Below are positions 17,516-26,406 of a stretch of 64,000 nt of DNA, piece by piece. The position numbers were made by a program, and so were the translations under genes. Origin of the DNA: VXMT01 sp965204835. Lineage in GTDB: Bacteria > Chloroflexota > Dehalococcoidia > UBA2979. The notes under the pieces are model-generated. The model ran no database searches. It was not told where the DNA came from and worked only from the letters and a program-made list of their open reading frames with translations. The stretch lies in assembly GCA_965204835.1 (NCBI GenBank), contig OZ242017.1, forward strand, positions 1 through 64,000, read 5' to 3'. The number at the start of each line of letters is the position of its first letter. Position 1 is the stretch's first letter.

Positions 17516-18270
17516 TATTCGGCGACGACCGGGTTCACGAGGTAGCCGACGCCCTCGACCTCGACGCGCACGGAGTCGCCGGGCTGGAGTTGGCGTGTCT
17601 CCCCGGGGGTGCCGGTGAAGACCAGGTCACCGCGCTCGAGGGTCATCGAACGCGAGATCCAAGCGATGCACTTCCGCACCGAGTGGATGAGGTCGGCCGT
17701 CGTCGCCTGTTGCACCACCTCGCCGTTCACGAGCACGCGCAGCCCGATGTGCTCCGGGTCGAGGTCGGTGGCGATGAACGGGCCGACGGCGGTGAAGGTG
17801 TCGGCGGACTTGGCGCGCCACCACTGGAGGTCGTCGCGCTGCCAGTGCCGCGCGGAGACGTCGTTGCCGCCGGTGTAGCCGAGCACGTAGTCGTCGACGC
17901 GGTCCTCGGGGATGTTGCGTCCGCGGCGGCCGATCACCGCGACGACCTCGCCCTCCTCGTCGACGCGCCCGGCGTCCGAGGGGATGACGATGGCCTCGCC
18001 CGCCCCGATCACGGAGCTCGGCGCCTTCAGGAACGGCTCGGGGTTCGCGGGCGCGTCGCGGTCGTCCCCGAGGTGCGTGCGGTAGTTGAGCCCGATCGCC
18101 ACGACCTTCGACGGGCGTGTCGGCGCAAGCAGCGTCGCCTCGCGCGCGGTGAACGACTCGCCGGTGCGTTCGAGGCGGCCGAAGAGCCCGCCGTGCACGG
18201 CGTGAATCGTGTCTCCCTCGACGATCCCGTGGATGGTGCGACTCCCCACGCGGGCGCGTCCGAGCAGCAT
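17515..18270 (-). CDS. Fumarylacetoacetate hydrolase (FAH) family protein
   Basis: 251 residues of the FAH/HpcE superfamily. AIGLNYRTHL opens the core. Metal ligands are E106 and E108 in DEEGEVVAVIG and D137 in GGNDVSARHWQ, followed by KSADTFTAVGP and GDLVFTGTPGE. Members are Mg2+/Mn2+-dependent C-C hydrolases, decarboxylases or isomerases in aromatic or keto-acid breakdown. The exact substrate is not resolvable. First gene of a two-gene unit with the tandem nitrilase, divergent from cysS. Confidence 0.93.
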   Translation of the reverse strand: MLLGRARVGSRTIHGIVEGDTIHAVHGGLFGRLERTGESFTAREATLLAPTRPSKVVAIGLNYRTHLGDDRDAPANPEPFLKAPSSVIGAGEAIVIPSDAGRVDEEGEVVAVIGRRGRNIPEDRVDDYVLGYTGGNDVSARHWQRDDLQWWRAKSADTFTAVGPFIATDLDPEHIGLRVLVNGEVVQQATTADLIHSVRKCIAWISRSMTLERGDLVFTGTPGETRQLQPGDSVRVEVEGVGYLVNPVVAE

Positions 18271-18394
18271 CCGAGGCCTCCCGTCGGCTGTGCGTACCCC
18301 TCGATCGACGGCCGGTCGCGGGGCAGGCTGTTCGTGCTGCTCATGCTACGATGCCCGCGACCAGCGTGCGGCCACCGCCGCGAGGAGCCCGCTC

Positions 18395-19600
18395 CTGTTC
18401 GAGATCTACAACACCCTCGCGCGCCGCACCGAGCCGTTCGAACCACTTGAGGACGGCGTCGCGCGCATGTACGTGTGCGGCATCACCCCCTACGACGTGG
18501 GCCACCTCGGCCACGCCTTCACGTACGTCTTCTTCGACACCGTGCGCCGCTACCTCGAGTTCCAGGGGCTCGACGTCCAGCACATCCAGAACATCACCGA
18601 CGTCGACGACGACATGGTGCGCGTCTCCCGCGAGCGCGGGATGAGCATCGCCGACCTCACCGAGGAGAACCACGCCATCTACTTGCGCGAGATGGACTCG
18701 CTCAACGTCCTCCGCCCGCAGGCCTACCCCCTCGCGTCCGAGTCGATGCCGGGGATCATCGAGATGATCGGGACGCTGCTCGCTCGCGGCCTCGCGTACA
18801 CGGTCGAGGGCCACGTGATGTTCGACGCGTCGAGCCGCGCCGACTTCGGCGCGCTCGCCGGCAAGACGCCACAGGAGCTGCGCGAGGGGCCGCGCACCGA
18901 CACCATGCCCGACGAGCCCGACCACCTGAAGCGCGACCCGCTCGACTTCGTGCTGTGGCAGCCCTCGGACGCACCGGGCGCGGCCTACGACTCGCCGTGG
19001 AGCACGGGCCGCCCCGGCTGGCACATCGAGTGCTCGGCGATGGCGACGGCGAACCTCGGGCCGCGCATCGACATCCACGGCGGCGGCGGTGACCTGGTCT
19101 ACCCGCACCACGAGTCGGAGATCGTGCAGTCGGAGGGGGCGACGGACGCCGCGCCGTTCGTGCGCTACTGGATGCACGTCGGCACGCTCACGATCGACGG
19201 CGAGAAGATGTCGAAGTCCCTCCGCAACCTCGTGAAGGTGAGCGAGCTGCTGTCGCAGGGCCACACACCCGACGCGATCCGCCTCATGCTGCTCGGCCGC
19301 CACTACCGCGAGGAGCACCCGTGGAGCGAGGACGAGCTCCAGCGCTACGAGGAGCTCGCGACGCGCCTGCGCCGCGCCGTCGACGCGCCGGGCGGCCCGC
19401 CGGACCAGCTGCTGGTGCAGCCGCGCCGCAACCAGTTCATGGACGCCCTCGACGCCGACTTCGACACGCCCCGCGCCATCCGGGTGCTCACCCGCATCGC
19501 CGCGGACCTCGAGGCCCGCCGCCTCCACGCCGAGACGGCCACCCCCGCGCTGATCGAGCTCGCGGGGGTGCTGGGGCTGACGCTGGGGCGTGCGGAGTAG
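18395..19600 (+). CDS. cysS: Cysteine--tRNA ligase, apparent CTG start, shortened C-terminus
   Basis: About 401 residues. VCGITPYD with Zn ligand C28, HIGH-like GHLGHA, PGWHIECSAMA (Zn Cys), YPHHESEI (Zn His/Glu) and KMSKSLRN are all present, so it charges tRNA-Cys. No ATG, GTG or TTG lies in frame near the start. CTG at 18395, seven bases after AGGAG (18383-18387), puts the zinc Cys at 28, as in E. coli CysRS. An in-frame GTG at 18209 would lie inside the divergent FAH gene. The protein ends after the DALR-like helices, lacking the last ~60-residue anticodon domain of E. coli CysRS. MshC was considered but the KMSKS and HIECSAM regions fit CysRS. Confidence 0.9.
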   Translation: MFEIYNTLARRTEPFEPLEDGVARMYVCGITPYDVGHLGHAFTYVFFDTVRRYLEFQGLDVQHIQNITDVDDDMVRVSRERGMSIADLTEENHAIYLREMDSLNVLRPQAYPLASESMPGIIEMIGTLLARGLAYTVEGHVMFDASSRADFGALAGKTPQELREGPRTDTMPDEPDHLKRDPLDFVLWQPSDAPGAAYDSPWSTGRPGWHIECSAMATANLGPRIDIHGGGGDLVYPHHESEIVQSEGATDAAPFVRYWMHVGTLTIDGEKMSKSLRNLVKVSELLSQGHTPDAIRLMLLGRHYREEHPWSEDELQRYEELATRLRRAVDAPGGPPDQLLVQPRRNQFMDALDADFDTPRAIRVLTRIAADLEARRLHAETATPALIELAGVLGLTLGRAE

Positions 19601-19609
19601 CGGGCGGAC

Positions 19610-20726
19610 GTGGTGGCGTACTACACATACCTTTTCTCACCCGACACTCACGAGGCCTTTGTTGGGACGACGCGCGATAACGCAGGTGTCAGGGAACGCC
19701 ACCAACACGCCGCCGAACGACTACTGCCGGGTGACCTTCTCGTGTGCTATCTCACGCGCGTCTCTCGATGGCTGGGCCTACTGAAGGTGGTGGACGGCAA
19801 GCCCTTCAGAGACGACTCTCGCGATCCCTATGTTGTCCGGCTGCGAGTGGAGCCACTCGCGTTTGCAGAGGACATGGAGCATGCCATCCCCATCCGGGCC
19901 CCTGAAGTCTGGAGCGCGCTGTCGTTCACCCGTGACCAAGAACCTGGAAGCCGCATGTGGACCGGGAAGATCCGCGGGAGCCTAGTGCCCCTTGATCAAG
20001 ACGACGGTCAATTCCTCGAAGAACTCCTACTGAGTCAGAGCGAGGCACTCCGGACCTACCCTCTCAGCAATGATGACCGGCAGAAGCTCGATGCCTTCGC
20101 GAAGCTCGATAACCTTCAAGTTCGGCGCGCCGATACCGACGTACCTGTATCGATCCCGGAGCCAGAAGCTGACGTCGACGACATGGCAGAGGACGATGTT
20201 CCAGGGAGAACGTCCCACCACGTGCAGGGCGACGCTCGCGCGCCTCGGAATAGACCTGGGTCTCGACGTGTGGGCTCCGCGATCCGATCGTGAGCGGATG
20301 CTCGCTACGCTCGACCGTGGTGACATCACGTTCCTTGACCGACTGCCCCTGAACTATGACGAAGTCACCTTGAGGACGATCGAGAACATCGATGTCCTCT
20401 GGCTCCGCGGTAGAGCAATCGTGAGAGCCTTCGAGGTCGAGCACACAACGTCGGTGTACTCGGGGATCCTGCGCATGGCCGACCTCTTGGCGTTGCAGCC
20501 AAACATGGACATCAAGCTGCATCTTGTGGCTCCATCCGACAGGCGTGAGAGGGTGTCCCGAGAATTGCGGCGACCCGTCTTTTCCCTCTTGGAGCGCGGG
20601 CCTCTCTCCGGGTTGTGCACCTATCTCTCGTACGAAGCTCTCGAGGAACTTGCCGCTCTCCCTAATCTGCAACACATGCGCGACTCGGTGATTGACGAGT
20701 ATGTGGAGGAGCCCGAGGAGGTCTGA
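19610..20726 (+). pseudogene. Frameshifted EVE-domain / nuclease-like protein gene
   Basis: Two frames form one protein. Frame A (19610 to ~20229) gives an EVE (PUA-like) domain: YYTYLFSPDTHEAF, ERLLPGDLLVCYLTRVSRW, GKPFRDDSRDPYVVRLRVEP and the SFTRDQ...GKIRGSLVPL end; EVE domains read modified bases. Frame B (from ~20228 to 20726) gives LARLGIDLGLDVW, DVLWLRGRAIVRAFEVEHTT and MADLLALQPNM, resembling restriction-endonuclease-like C-terminal domains. Dropping one G from GGG at 20227-20229 joins them as ...HHVQATLARLG. Base composition is clearly lower in GC than its neighbours, suggesting transfer. It could be a true mutation, programmed frameshift or assembly error. Confidence 0.75.
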
Positions 20727-20797
20727 CCCCAACTCATCCACCTGACCGGACGAAGTAGAAGGCACACGTACCCAGAGCGAGCACGCTCAGTGCGCCA

Positions 20798-21211
20798 TCA
20801 GTCTCCCAATAATGGGTTGATCACCGTGACCCCGTCGTAGTCCTGCTCGTGGCTCAGGTCCTCCGAGTACACAGCCTCGCATCCCATCAGCTTCGCCGCT
20901 GCGAGGATGGCGGCGTCCCAGTAGGAGACGCCGAACCGCGCCCGGATCGCGGTTGCCGAGTTGAACAGGCCCACCGTGATCTCCTGGGTGGGGAGCGCAC
21001 CGAGTGGTTCGAGGAACTCGATGGCCTGCTCGTGGGTCAGCCCGGCCGGGCCGTCCGGCCTCGTGGCCTGGTGGTAGAACTCCTGGAGCACCTGGACGGA
21101 CAGCGCCAGATCCGGCTCCATCAGCGTGGCGACGGCCCGGGCTCGCTTCTCCGCGTCGTCGGGCTGGTTGCTGACGGCATAGAGCAGGATGTTGGTGTCA
21201 CCGAGCCGCAT
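20798..21211 (-). CDS. PIN-domain toxin (VapC-like)
   Basis: 137 residues. Acidic PIN active site: Asp5 in RLGDTNILLYAVS, Glu in VQVLQEFYHQ, Asp in SYWDAAILAAA and an acidic residue in YSEDLSHEQ. Mg2+-dependent RNase, usually cutting tRNA or rRNA. Its start overlaps the antitoxin gene end by 14 bases, the classic antitoxin-first order. Confidence 0.92.
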   Translation of the reverse strand: MRLGDTNILLYAVSNQPDDAEKRARAVATLMEPDLALSVQVLQEFYHQATRPDGPAGLTHEQAIEFLEPLGALPTQEITVGLFNSATAIRARFGVSYWDAAILAAAKLMGCEAVYSEDLSHEQDYDGVTVINPLLGD

Positions 21212-21473
21212 CGCGGTCGTACAGTTCCTCGCGCGTCAGCAACTGGCCGGTGTCCACGCCGATGCCCTCGTCGCTGAAGCGCTCGAGGACGTCACCGAGC
21301 ATCCGCGCCCGTCGCTCCGGCTCGGTCTCGGCGGGCGCCGAGGTTGCCGGTCGCTTGAGCAGCTCGAGCAGCATCTCGCGCATCATGGCGGAGACGGTCG
21401 TGCCGGTCTCGGCGGCCCTGATGCGCGCCAGCCGGTGGGTGCCATCGTCCACCGAGACGCTGATCGTCTTCAC
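21198..21473 (-). CDS. Ribbon-helix-helix antitoxin partner of the PIN toxin
   Basis: 91 residues from GTG. N-terminal ribbon KTISVSVDDGTHRLARIRAAETGTTVSAMMREML (split here: strand ISVSV, helices 12-35) binds DNA as a dimer. The Arg/Glu tail ending TREELYDRDAAR should neutralise the toxin. The same tail motif (DELYDRDA) occurs in the lone antitoxin at 36464. Likely autorepresses its own promoter. Confidence 0.88.
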   Translation of the reverse strand: MKTISVSVDDGTHRLARIRAAETGTTVSAMMREMLLELLKRPATSAPAETEPERRARMLGDVLERFSDEGIGVDTGQLLTREELYDRDAAR

Positions 21474-21620
21474 GGCCTGCTCCACAACATATTGTCCTGT
21501 GTTGCTGTGGGTCCGACGGTACCCGGACGCCTCGGCCCGTTCAACCCCGAGTTCGTCCCGGTTCCCGCGCCCGCTCGCCCGGCCTGTAGTACGCTCGATC
21601 ACCGAGGGGTGGGGGCAACC

Positions 21621-22919
21621 GTGCTCGAGATTGGCGGCGGACTTCTCGCCGTCGCGATCCTGGTCTTCGTCAACGGCTTCTTCGTCGCCGCCGAGTTCGC
21701 GCTCGTCACCGTCAGGCAGACGCGCGTGCAGCAACTCGTCGCCGAGGGCCGCCCCGGCGCGCGCAACGTCGAGGACGGCATCACGCACCTCGACAGCTAC
21801 ATCGCCGCCTGCCAGCTCGGCATCACCATGGGCAGCCTCGCGCTCGGCTGGATCGGCGAGCCGGCGCTCGCGGGCCTGATCGAGCCGGTGATCGGCGCCG
21901 TTGCGGGACACGCCGTGGCCGTGGCCGTGGCGTTCGCGATCATCACCGCGCTACACGTCATCGCCGGTGAGCTCGCGCCGAAGGGCGTCGCGCTGCAGTA
22001 CCCGGAGCAGACCGCGGTCATCATCGCGGGCCCGCTGCGGCTGTTCCGCGCCGTGTTCCGCCCGGTCATCTACGCGCTGAACGAGAGCGGCTGGGTCGTC
22101 GCGCGGCTGCTGGGCGTGGACCGCGCGGCCGGGCAGCGCGGCCACTTCGGCGCCGACGAGCTGCGGCTGGTGGTGCAGGCCAGCGCCGAGGCCGGCGAGC
22201 TCAACGAGCAGCAGCAGTTCATGCTCCAGCGCGTGATCCGCTTCGCCGACCTCACCGTCGAGAACATCATGACCCCCCGCACCGAGATGGTCGCGATCGA
22301 CGCCGGCACCTCGACCGAGGACGCGATCGCCTTCGCGAAGGCGGAGCGTCACTCCCGCTACCCCGTCTATCGCAACGACCTGGACGACGTGATCGGCGTG
22401 CTGCACGCGCGCGACCTGCTACTGGCCGAGTCGGACATGCCGCTCTCGTCGCTGCTGCGCGACCCGCTGATCGTGCCGGCCCAGATCGACGTGCAGGAGC
22501 TGCTGCGGCTGATGCGCGTGCGGCGCACGCAGTTCGCGATCGTGCTCGACGAGTACGGCGGCACGGACGGCATCGTGACCCTCGAGAACGTGCTCGAGGA
22601 GATCGTCGGGGAGCTGCAGGACGAGTTCGAGGTCCCCGAGGAGCCGGCCGTGCGGCGCGCGGGCGGCATCGTGCGCATCGACGCCGCCGAGGGCCTCGAC
22701 GTGCTCGACGACCTGCTGGGCCTCGAGGTCGAGCCGGGGCCCTATAACACCGTCGCGGGCCTCGTGCTGGAGCTGCTGGGGGAGATCCCGGAGGTGGGCG
22801 CGACGGCCGAGTTCGAGGGCTACCGCTTCACCGTGGTGGAGATGGACGAGCTGCGCATCGCGCTCGTCGAGGCCCAGCCCATCGACCGCAGGCGGCCCCG
22901 GGCGCAGCCGGAGCAGTAG
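21621..22919 (+). CDS. CNNM/CorC-family (hemolysin TlyC-like) membrane protein
   Basis: 432 residues from GTG after GAGGGGTGGGGGC. DUF21 membrane domain (1-~190) with GGGLLAVAILVFVNGFFVAAEFA split over helix 1, TMGSLALGWIGEP and HVIAGELAPKGVALQYPE. Then a CBS pair (VENIMTPRTEMVAID; VLHARDLLLAES; FAIVLDEYGGTDGIVTLEN) and the CorC/HlyC C-terminal domain. Such proteins handle Mg2+/Co2+ efflux or Na+-coupled Mg2+ transport. Longer in-frame starts upstream run antisense to the antitoxin and are not used. Confidence 0.93.
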   Translation: MLEIGGGLLAVAILVFVNGFFVAAEFALVTVRQTRVQQLVAEGRPGARNVEDGITHLDSYIAACQLGITMGSLALGWIGEPALAGLIEPVIGAVAGHAVAVAVAFAIITALHVIAGELAPKGVALQYPEQTAVIIAGPLRLFRAVFRPVIYALNESGWVVARLLGVDRAAGQRGHFGADELRLVVQASAEAGELNEQQQFMLQRVIRFADLTVENIMTPRTEMVAIDAGTSTEDAIAFAKAERHSRYPVYRNDLDDVIGVLHARDLLLAESDMPLSSLLRDPLIVPAQIDVQELLRLMRVRRTQFAIVLDEYGGTDGIVTLENVLEEIVGELQDEFEVPEEPAVRRAGGIVRIDAAEGLDVLDDLLGLEVEPGPYNTVAGLVLELLGEIPEVGATAEFEGYRFTVVEMDELRIALVEAQPIDRRRPRAQPEQ

Positions 22920-22940
22920 GCCGAGGCCGTCCCTCGGGGG

Positions 22941-23579
22941 CTACGAGTCGCCTGGCTGCCTGCCCCCAGGGTCGCCCGTGCCGCCTGCGTCCCCCGAGGA
23001 CTCCTCGTCCGTCTCGCCGTCACCCGACTGCGCTCGCCGGCGCTGCGCCATCTCCTCGCCGAGTGCGTCGACGGCGGGCTTGAACGGTCGCGGGGCGGCG
23101 TTGCGCGCGATGTTGGCCGCGGCGCCGCGCAACTCCTCGTCGTGCTCGCGGGCGTACCGGGCGGCGTCCTGCGCGGCGCGCGAGACGTGCGGCGCGGCGG
23201 CCTCTCCCGCCGCGCGCGCCTGGCGGGCCAGGCGTTCGACCTCGGGCTGGGCGCGCTCCGCGGCGTCGCGGACGCGGTCCGCCGCGGCTCGCGCCGCGCG
23301 CTCGGCGGCGGGGCGGTGGCGCTCCGCCTCGTCGCGGGCGGCCCCGGCGAGGCGCTGCACGCGGTCGGCGAGCTGGCGGGCCTGCGGGCTGGCCGCCTCG
23401 GCGGCGTCGGTCGCCGCCTGCGCGGCCTGCTCGACGCGGCGGCGCACCTCGTCGCTCAGGCTGTTGCCGGTGGCGGAGAAGCCGCGGCCGCGCAGCTTGC
23501 GAGGTCGCCTGCGGGGCGGTGGCGGCTCGTCGGGGGCGTCGTCGCTGGTGTCGTCGGCGCGCTCGGGCTCCTCGGTCAT
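22941..23579 (-). CDS. Ala/Arg/Glu-rich helical protein (unknown)
   Basis: 212 residues. Disordered acidic and Pro-rich N-terminus (DDAPDEPPPPRRRP), then about 110 residues of Ala/Arg/Glu heptads (RRVEQAAQAATDAAEAAS, AERAARAAADRVRDAAE) predicted as long amphipathic helices, apolipoprotein- or coiled-coil-like, and a Gly/Asp-rich tail. No signal peptide. Composition alone makes homology claims unsafe. Confidence 0.75.
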   Translation of the reverse strand: MTEEPERADDTSDDAPDEPPPPRRRPRKLRGRGFSATGNSLSDEVRRRVEQAAQAATDAAEAASPQARQLADRVQRLAGAARDEAERHRPAAERAARAAADRVRDAAERAQPEVERLARQARAAGEAAAPHVSRAAQDAARYAREHDEELRGAAANIARNAAPRPFKPAVDALGEEMAQRRRAQSGDGETDEESSGDAGGTGDPGGRQPGDS

Positions 23580-23624
23580 GGTGCTCCTCCGCGGCTCACG
23601 CGGCCGGAGCCCGGCCGGTTCCGG

Positions 23625-23954
23625 CTAGCCGGACCCCATGGCGGCGCGCACCTCGTTGATGGCGAAGACGATCATTCCGACCGTCGGCAGCCGCGTCCAG
23701 CCGTCCGGGGTGCCGTAGTAGCGCTCCCCGTTGGTGGTCTCCGGCGGCTCGCGGTCCCCGTACTCGACGTCGAGGCCCTCGACGCGGACGGTGGGCGAAC
23801 CGAGACAGCGCACGGACTTTGCGTCGTCCTGCGAAGTCACGACGCGGGTCTCGATCTCCGCGTCGACGCCGGTATCGCGGACGGCCTCGTCGATCAGCGC
23901 CATCGCGTCCCCGGTCAGCGGGTCGTCGGTGGCGACGTAGAGAACGATCTTCAC
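23625..23954 (-). CDS. Thioredoxin/glutaredoxin-like protein
   Basis: 109 residues from GTG. VKIVLYVATDDPLTGDAMALI opens like a thioredoxin-fold beta-alpha unit. RCLGSPTVRVEGLDVEYG (Cys50) is the family's cis-Pro region with a single Cys before GSPT. It lacks a CxxC. Related short proteins are annotated thioredoxin family or DUF2703. A longer in-frame start runs through the Nudix-side intergenic region and lacks support. Confidence 0.75.
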   Translation of the reverse strand: MKIVLYVATDDPLTGDAMALIDEAVRDTGVDAEIETRVVTSQDDAKSVRCLGSPTVRVEGLDVEYGDREPPETTNGERYYGTPDGWTRLPTVGMIVFAINEVRAAMGSG

Positions 23955-24091
23955 GGCTTCTGCCTCTCGCTGCTCGCGTACGGCCCGCCGCCTCGTCGGC
24001 GCGGGGCCCGTGCATCCTACCGCGCGAGGGCCGAACGTGCGGCATGGCCCGGCACGGTACGGCACGACGCGGGGTGGATTGTCGCCGAGCC

Positions 24092-24637
24092 TCAGCCCGC
24101 GCGCCACGCCTCCATGATCGCCGGGTCGTGCGGGAACGCCAGCTCGGGCAGCTCGTCGGGCGCGAACAGCCCGACCTCGTACGCTTCGTCGCCGGCCTCC
24201 GGCGCGCCGCCCACGACGCGGCCGGCGTAGGCGATGAAAACGACCGGGTCACCCTCGGCGCTGTAGACGCCGAGGATGCGGTCGAGCGCGACCTCGACGC
24301 CGGCCTCCTCGAACGCCTCGCGGCGCGCGGCGTCCTCGACGACCTCGCCGGCGTCGACGAAGCCCGAGGGGAACGTCCAGCGGCCCATCATCGGCTCGTG
24401 GTTGCGGCGGACGAGCAGCACGCGGCCCTCGTGCTCCACGACGACGCCCGTCGCGACCTTCGGGTTGTCGAAGCGCACGAAGCCGCACAGGGAGCAGCCC
24501 GGCTGCCCGCCCGGGCCGCGCCCGGACTCGAGCTCTGCCCCGCACTGCGGGCAGAAGCGGTGCTCGAGGTGCTGGTGGCCGGGTCCCGGTCCGGCAGGCG
24601 CGACCGCCTCGACAGCCTCGTCGTGCGAGCCTGTCAC
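24092..24637 (-). CDS. Nudix hydrolase with N-terminal zinc ribbon (NudC-like)
   Basis: 181 residues. Zinc ribbon C29-x2-C32...C48-x2-C51, then the Nudix box from G92: GFVDAGEVVEDAARREAFEE with G, E98, R106-E107 and E110-E111 in place. Family members cleave NADH, ADP-ribose or related nucleoside diphosphates. The GTG start overlaps the PIG-L stop by four bases (GTGA), so both come from one message. Confidence 0.92.
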   Translation of the reverse strand: MTGSHDEAVEAVAPAGPGPGHQHLEHRFCPQCGAELESGRGPGGQPGCSLCGFVRFDNPKVATGVVVEHEGRVLLVRRNHEPMMGRWTFPSGFVDAGEVVEDAARREAFEEAGVEVALDRILGVYSAEGDPVVFIAYAGRVVGGAPEAGDEAYEVGLFAPDELPELAFPHDPAIMEAWRAG

Positions 24638-25386
24638 CGGAACATCACCACCTGGCGGAACGACTCGAGGTACCGGCCGTCGTCGTCGCGCCAGCGCTCG
24701 CGCGCGAACTCGACGAAGTCGTTGCTGTCCCCGAACTGGCTGACGTGGGCGAGCAGCGCCTCGATCTTCGTGTCGACGACCCCGGAGATATCGACGTCGA
24801 AGCTGGGGCTGTTGGTGCCCCACAGGTACAGCTCCGCGACCTTGTGCGTCTCGAGGCCGTCCTCGAGGTGCTCGGGGAAGTTGAGGCGGTCGCGGGCCGT
24901 GGGGTAGACCGCGTCGACGGTGGCGAGTCCGGTGATGCGGTGGTCGTTGTGGTTGATGAAGCCCTGGTCGTGGATCACCGGCTCGGGGTCGTGGGTGAAG
25001 ACGGCGTGCGGCCGGAACGCGCGGATCTCGCGCGTGATCTCGCCGAGCAGCTCCCGCGAGTAGACCAGCTCGCCGTCCGTGTAGCCGAGGAACCCCACCG
25101 AGGCGACGCCGAGGATGCGCGCGGCGTCGCGCTGCTCCCTGTCGCGCGTGGCGACGAGCGTCTCGGTCGTGAACTTCGGGTCGTCGGAGCCCTTGGAGCC
25201 GTCGGTGACGACGAGGTAGCGAACCTCCCAGCCGGCCCGCGCGAGCAGGGCCGCCGCGCCGGCGGCGCCGAAGTCGGCGTCGTCGGGGTGGGCGGCGATG
25301 ACCATGGCGCGCTCCAGCTCGCCGGCCTCCGGGTCGGGTGCGCCGGGCGCCTGCTCTCCGAAGAGGTCCTCGAGGCTCGCGCTCAC
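24634..25386 (-). CDS. PIG-L family (LmbE-like) N-acetylglucosamine deacetylase
   Basis: 250 residues. Zinc motif AAHPDDADFG (His33, Asp36) and the later third zinc His in INHNDHR. Family members remove N-acetyl groups from glucosaminyl lipids, GlcNAc-malate (BshB) or GlcNAc-inositol (MshB), making a sugar precursor for low-molecular-weight thiols in some bacteria. No other thiol-synthesis gene is next to it, so the substrate stays open. First gene of the pair with the Nudix hydrolase. Confidence 0.93.
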   Translation of the reverse strand: MSASLEDLFGEQAPGAPDPEAGELERAMVIAAHPDDADFGAAGAAALLARAGWEVRYLVVTDGSKGSDDPKFTTETLVATRDREQRDAARILGVASVGFLGYTDGELVYSRELLGEITREIRAFRPHAVFTHDPEPVIHDQGFINHNDHRITGLATVDAVYPTARDRLNFPEHLEDGLETHKVAELYLWGTNSPSFDVDISGVVDTKIEALLAHVSQFGDSNDFVEFARERWRDDDGRYLESFRQVVMFR

Positions 25387-25506
25387 GGGTGCCGCCTTTC
25401 ACTGCGCATCGACGTAGCGCAGGGTAGCGGACGGCGTCGGCGCGCGACACGGGGTGTGAGACGCGGTGTCACGGGACGGACACGGGGCGGCCGTGACGGC
25501 GGGTGC

Positions 25507-25554
25507 TTGACGGAAGGGCGTAGGCCAAAGTACGTTTGTTGCGAACATACGTGC
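25507..25554 (+). promoter_or_regulatory. lexA promoter with SOS-box-like operator
   Basis: An imperfect palindrome, ACGTTTGTT-GCG-AACATACGT (25532-25552, one arm mismatch), contains CGAACATACGT, close to the Gram-positive LexA box CGAACNNNNGTTCG. TTGACG at 25507-25512 with an 18-base spacer to TACGTT (25531-25536) suggests a promoter whose -10 region lies under the operator. The site sits in the 333-base gap between the divergent PIG-L and lexA genes; nothing else is seen there. Autoregulation is inferred. Confidence 0.6.
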
Positions 25555-25719
25555 ATCGCGCGGTCCGCGACGCGGGCGCGGGATGCCGTTGGGCGGCGGG
25601 CAGGCGCCCGCCGGACGGTAACCGGAGGACTGCGGCGGGGGCGGCAGACCATCGGCCCGGCGAGCGCGCGGTGACCCCCTGGGGGAGCCGGGCCGGACGT
25701 CCGGGGGCAGTGAGGGCAG

Positions 25720-26376
25720 GTGACCGGCATGGTGCAGGCAGGCGACGATCTCTCCGCGCGGCAGCGCCGCATCCTGGAGTTCCTGGACGGGTTCATGGCG
25801 GAGAAGGACTACCCGCCCTCGATCCGGGACATCCAGCAAGGCTGCGAGATCTCCTCGACGTCCGTGGTGGACTACAACCTCAAGCGCCTCGAGGAGCGCG
25901 GCTACATCCGCCGCGACCGCGAGGTCTCGCGCGGCATCGAGCTGCTGGACGGCACGGGCCGCCGCCGCCGCGCGCCGCTGACCGTGCCGGTGCTCGGCAA
26001 GATCGCGGCCGGCAGCCCCATCCCGACCTTCCCCGAGACGCTCGGCCCCGACGTCGAGCAGATCGAGGTCACGCGCGAGCAAACGCGCGGCCGCGCGCAG
26101 GCCTTCGCCCTGCGCGTCGAGGGCACCTCGATGATCGAGGACCTGATCAACGACGGCGACATCGTGATCCTCGAGCCGACCAACACCTGCGACGACGGCG
26201 AGCGCGTCGCGGTGTGGCTGAAGGAGGAGAGCGAGACGACGCTCAAGCGGCTCTACCGCGAGGGCGAGCGCGTCCGCCTCCAGCCGGCGAACTCGACGAT
26301 GGACCCGATCTACACCGCGGCCGACAACGTCGAGGTGCAGGGACGGGTGCTCTCCACCCTCTCGCTCGCGGAGTAA
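25720..26376 (+). CDS. lexA: LexA repressor
   Basis: 218 residues from GTG (ATG three codons in also possible). N-terminal winged helix (10-75) with YPPSIRDIQQ and STSVVDYNLKRLEERGYI. Linker, then self-cleavage site Ala97-Gly98 in KIAAGSPIP. Catalytic Ser137 in EGTSMIED and Lys176 in TTLKRLY of the S24 domain. Represses SOS genes and is cleaved with RecA. Reads EGTSM where many LexA proteins have GDSM. Confidence 0.96.
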   Translation: MTGMVQAGDDLSARQRRILEFLDGFMAEKDYPPSIRDIQQGCEISSTSVVDYNLKRLEERGYIRRDREVSRGIELLDGTGRRRRAPLTVPVLGKIAAGSPIPTFPETLGPDVEQIEVTREQTRGRAQAFALRVEGTSMIEDLINDGDIVILEPTNTCDDGERVAVWLKEESETTLKRLYREGERVRLQPANSTMDPIYTAADNVEVQGRVLSTLSLAE

Positions 26377-26406
26377 CCCCGACCCACCGGACGCTCGAGG
26401 CGAGGC

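Noticed and set aside
18395..19600. Reading cysS as mycothiol ligase MshC, with the PIG-L gene as MshB
   Set aside because: KMSKSLRN, PGWHIECSAM and the zinc set fit CysRS. PIG-L families have many substrates and no mycothiol synthase or glycosyltransferase is nearby.
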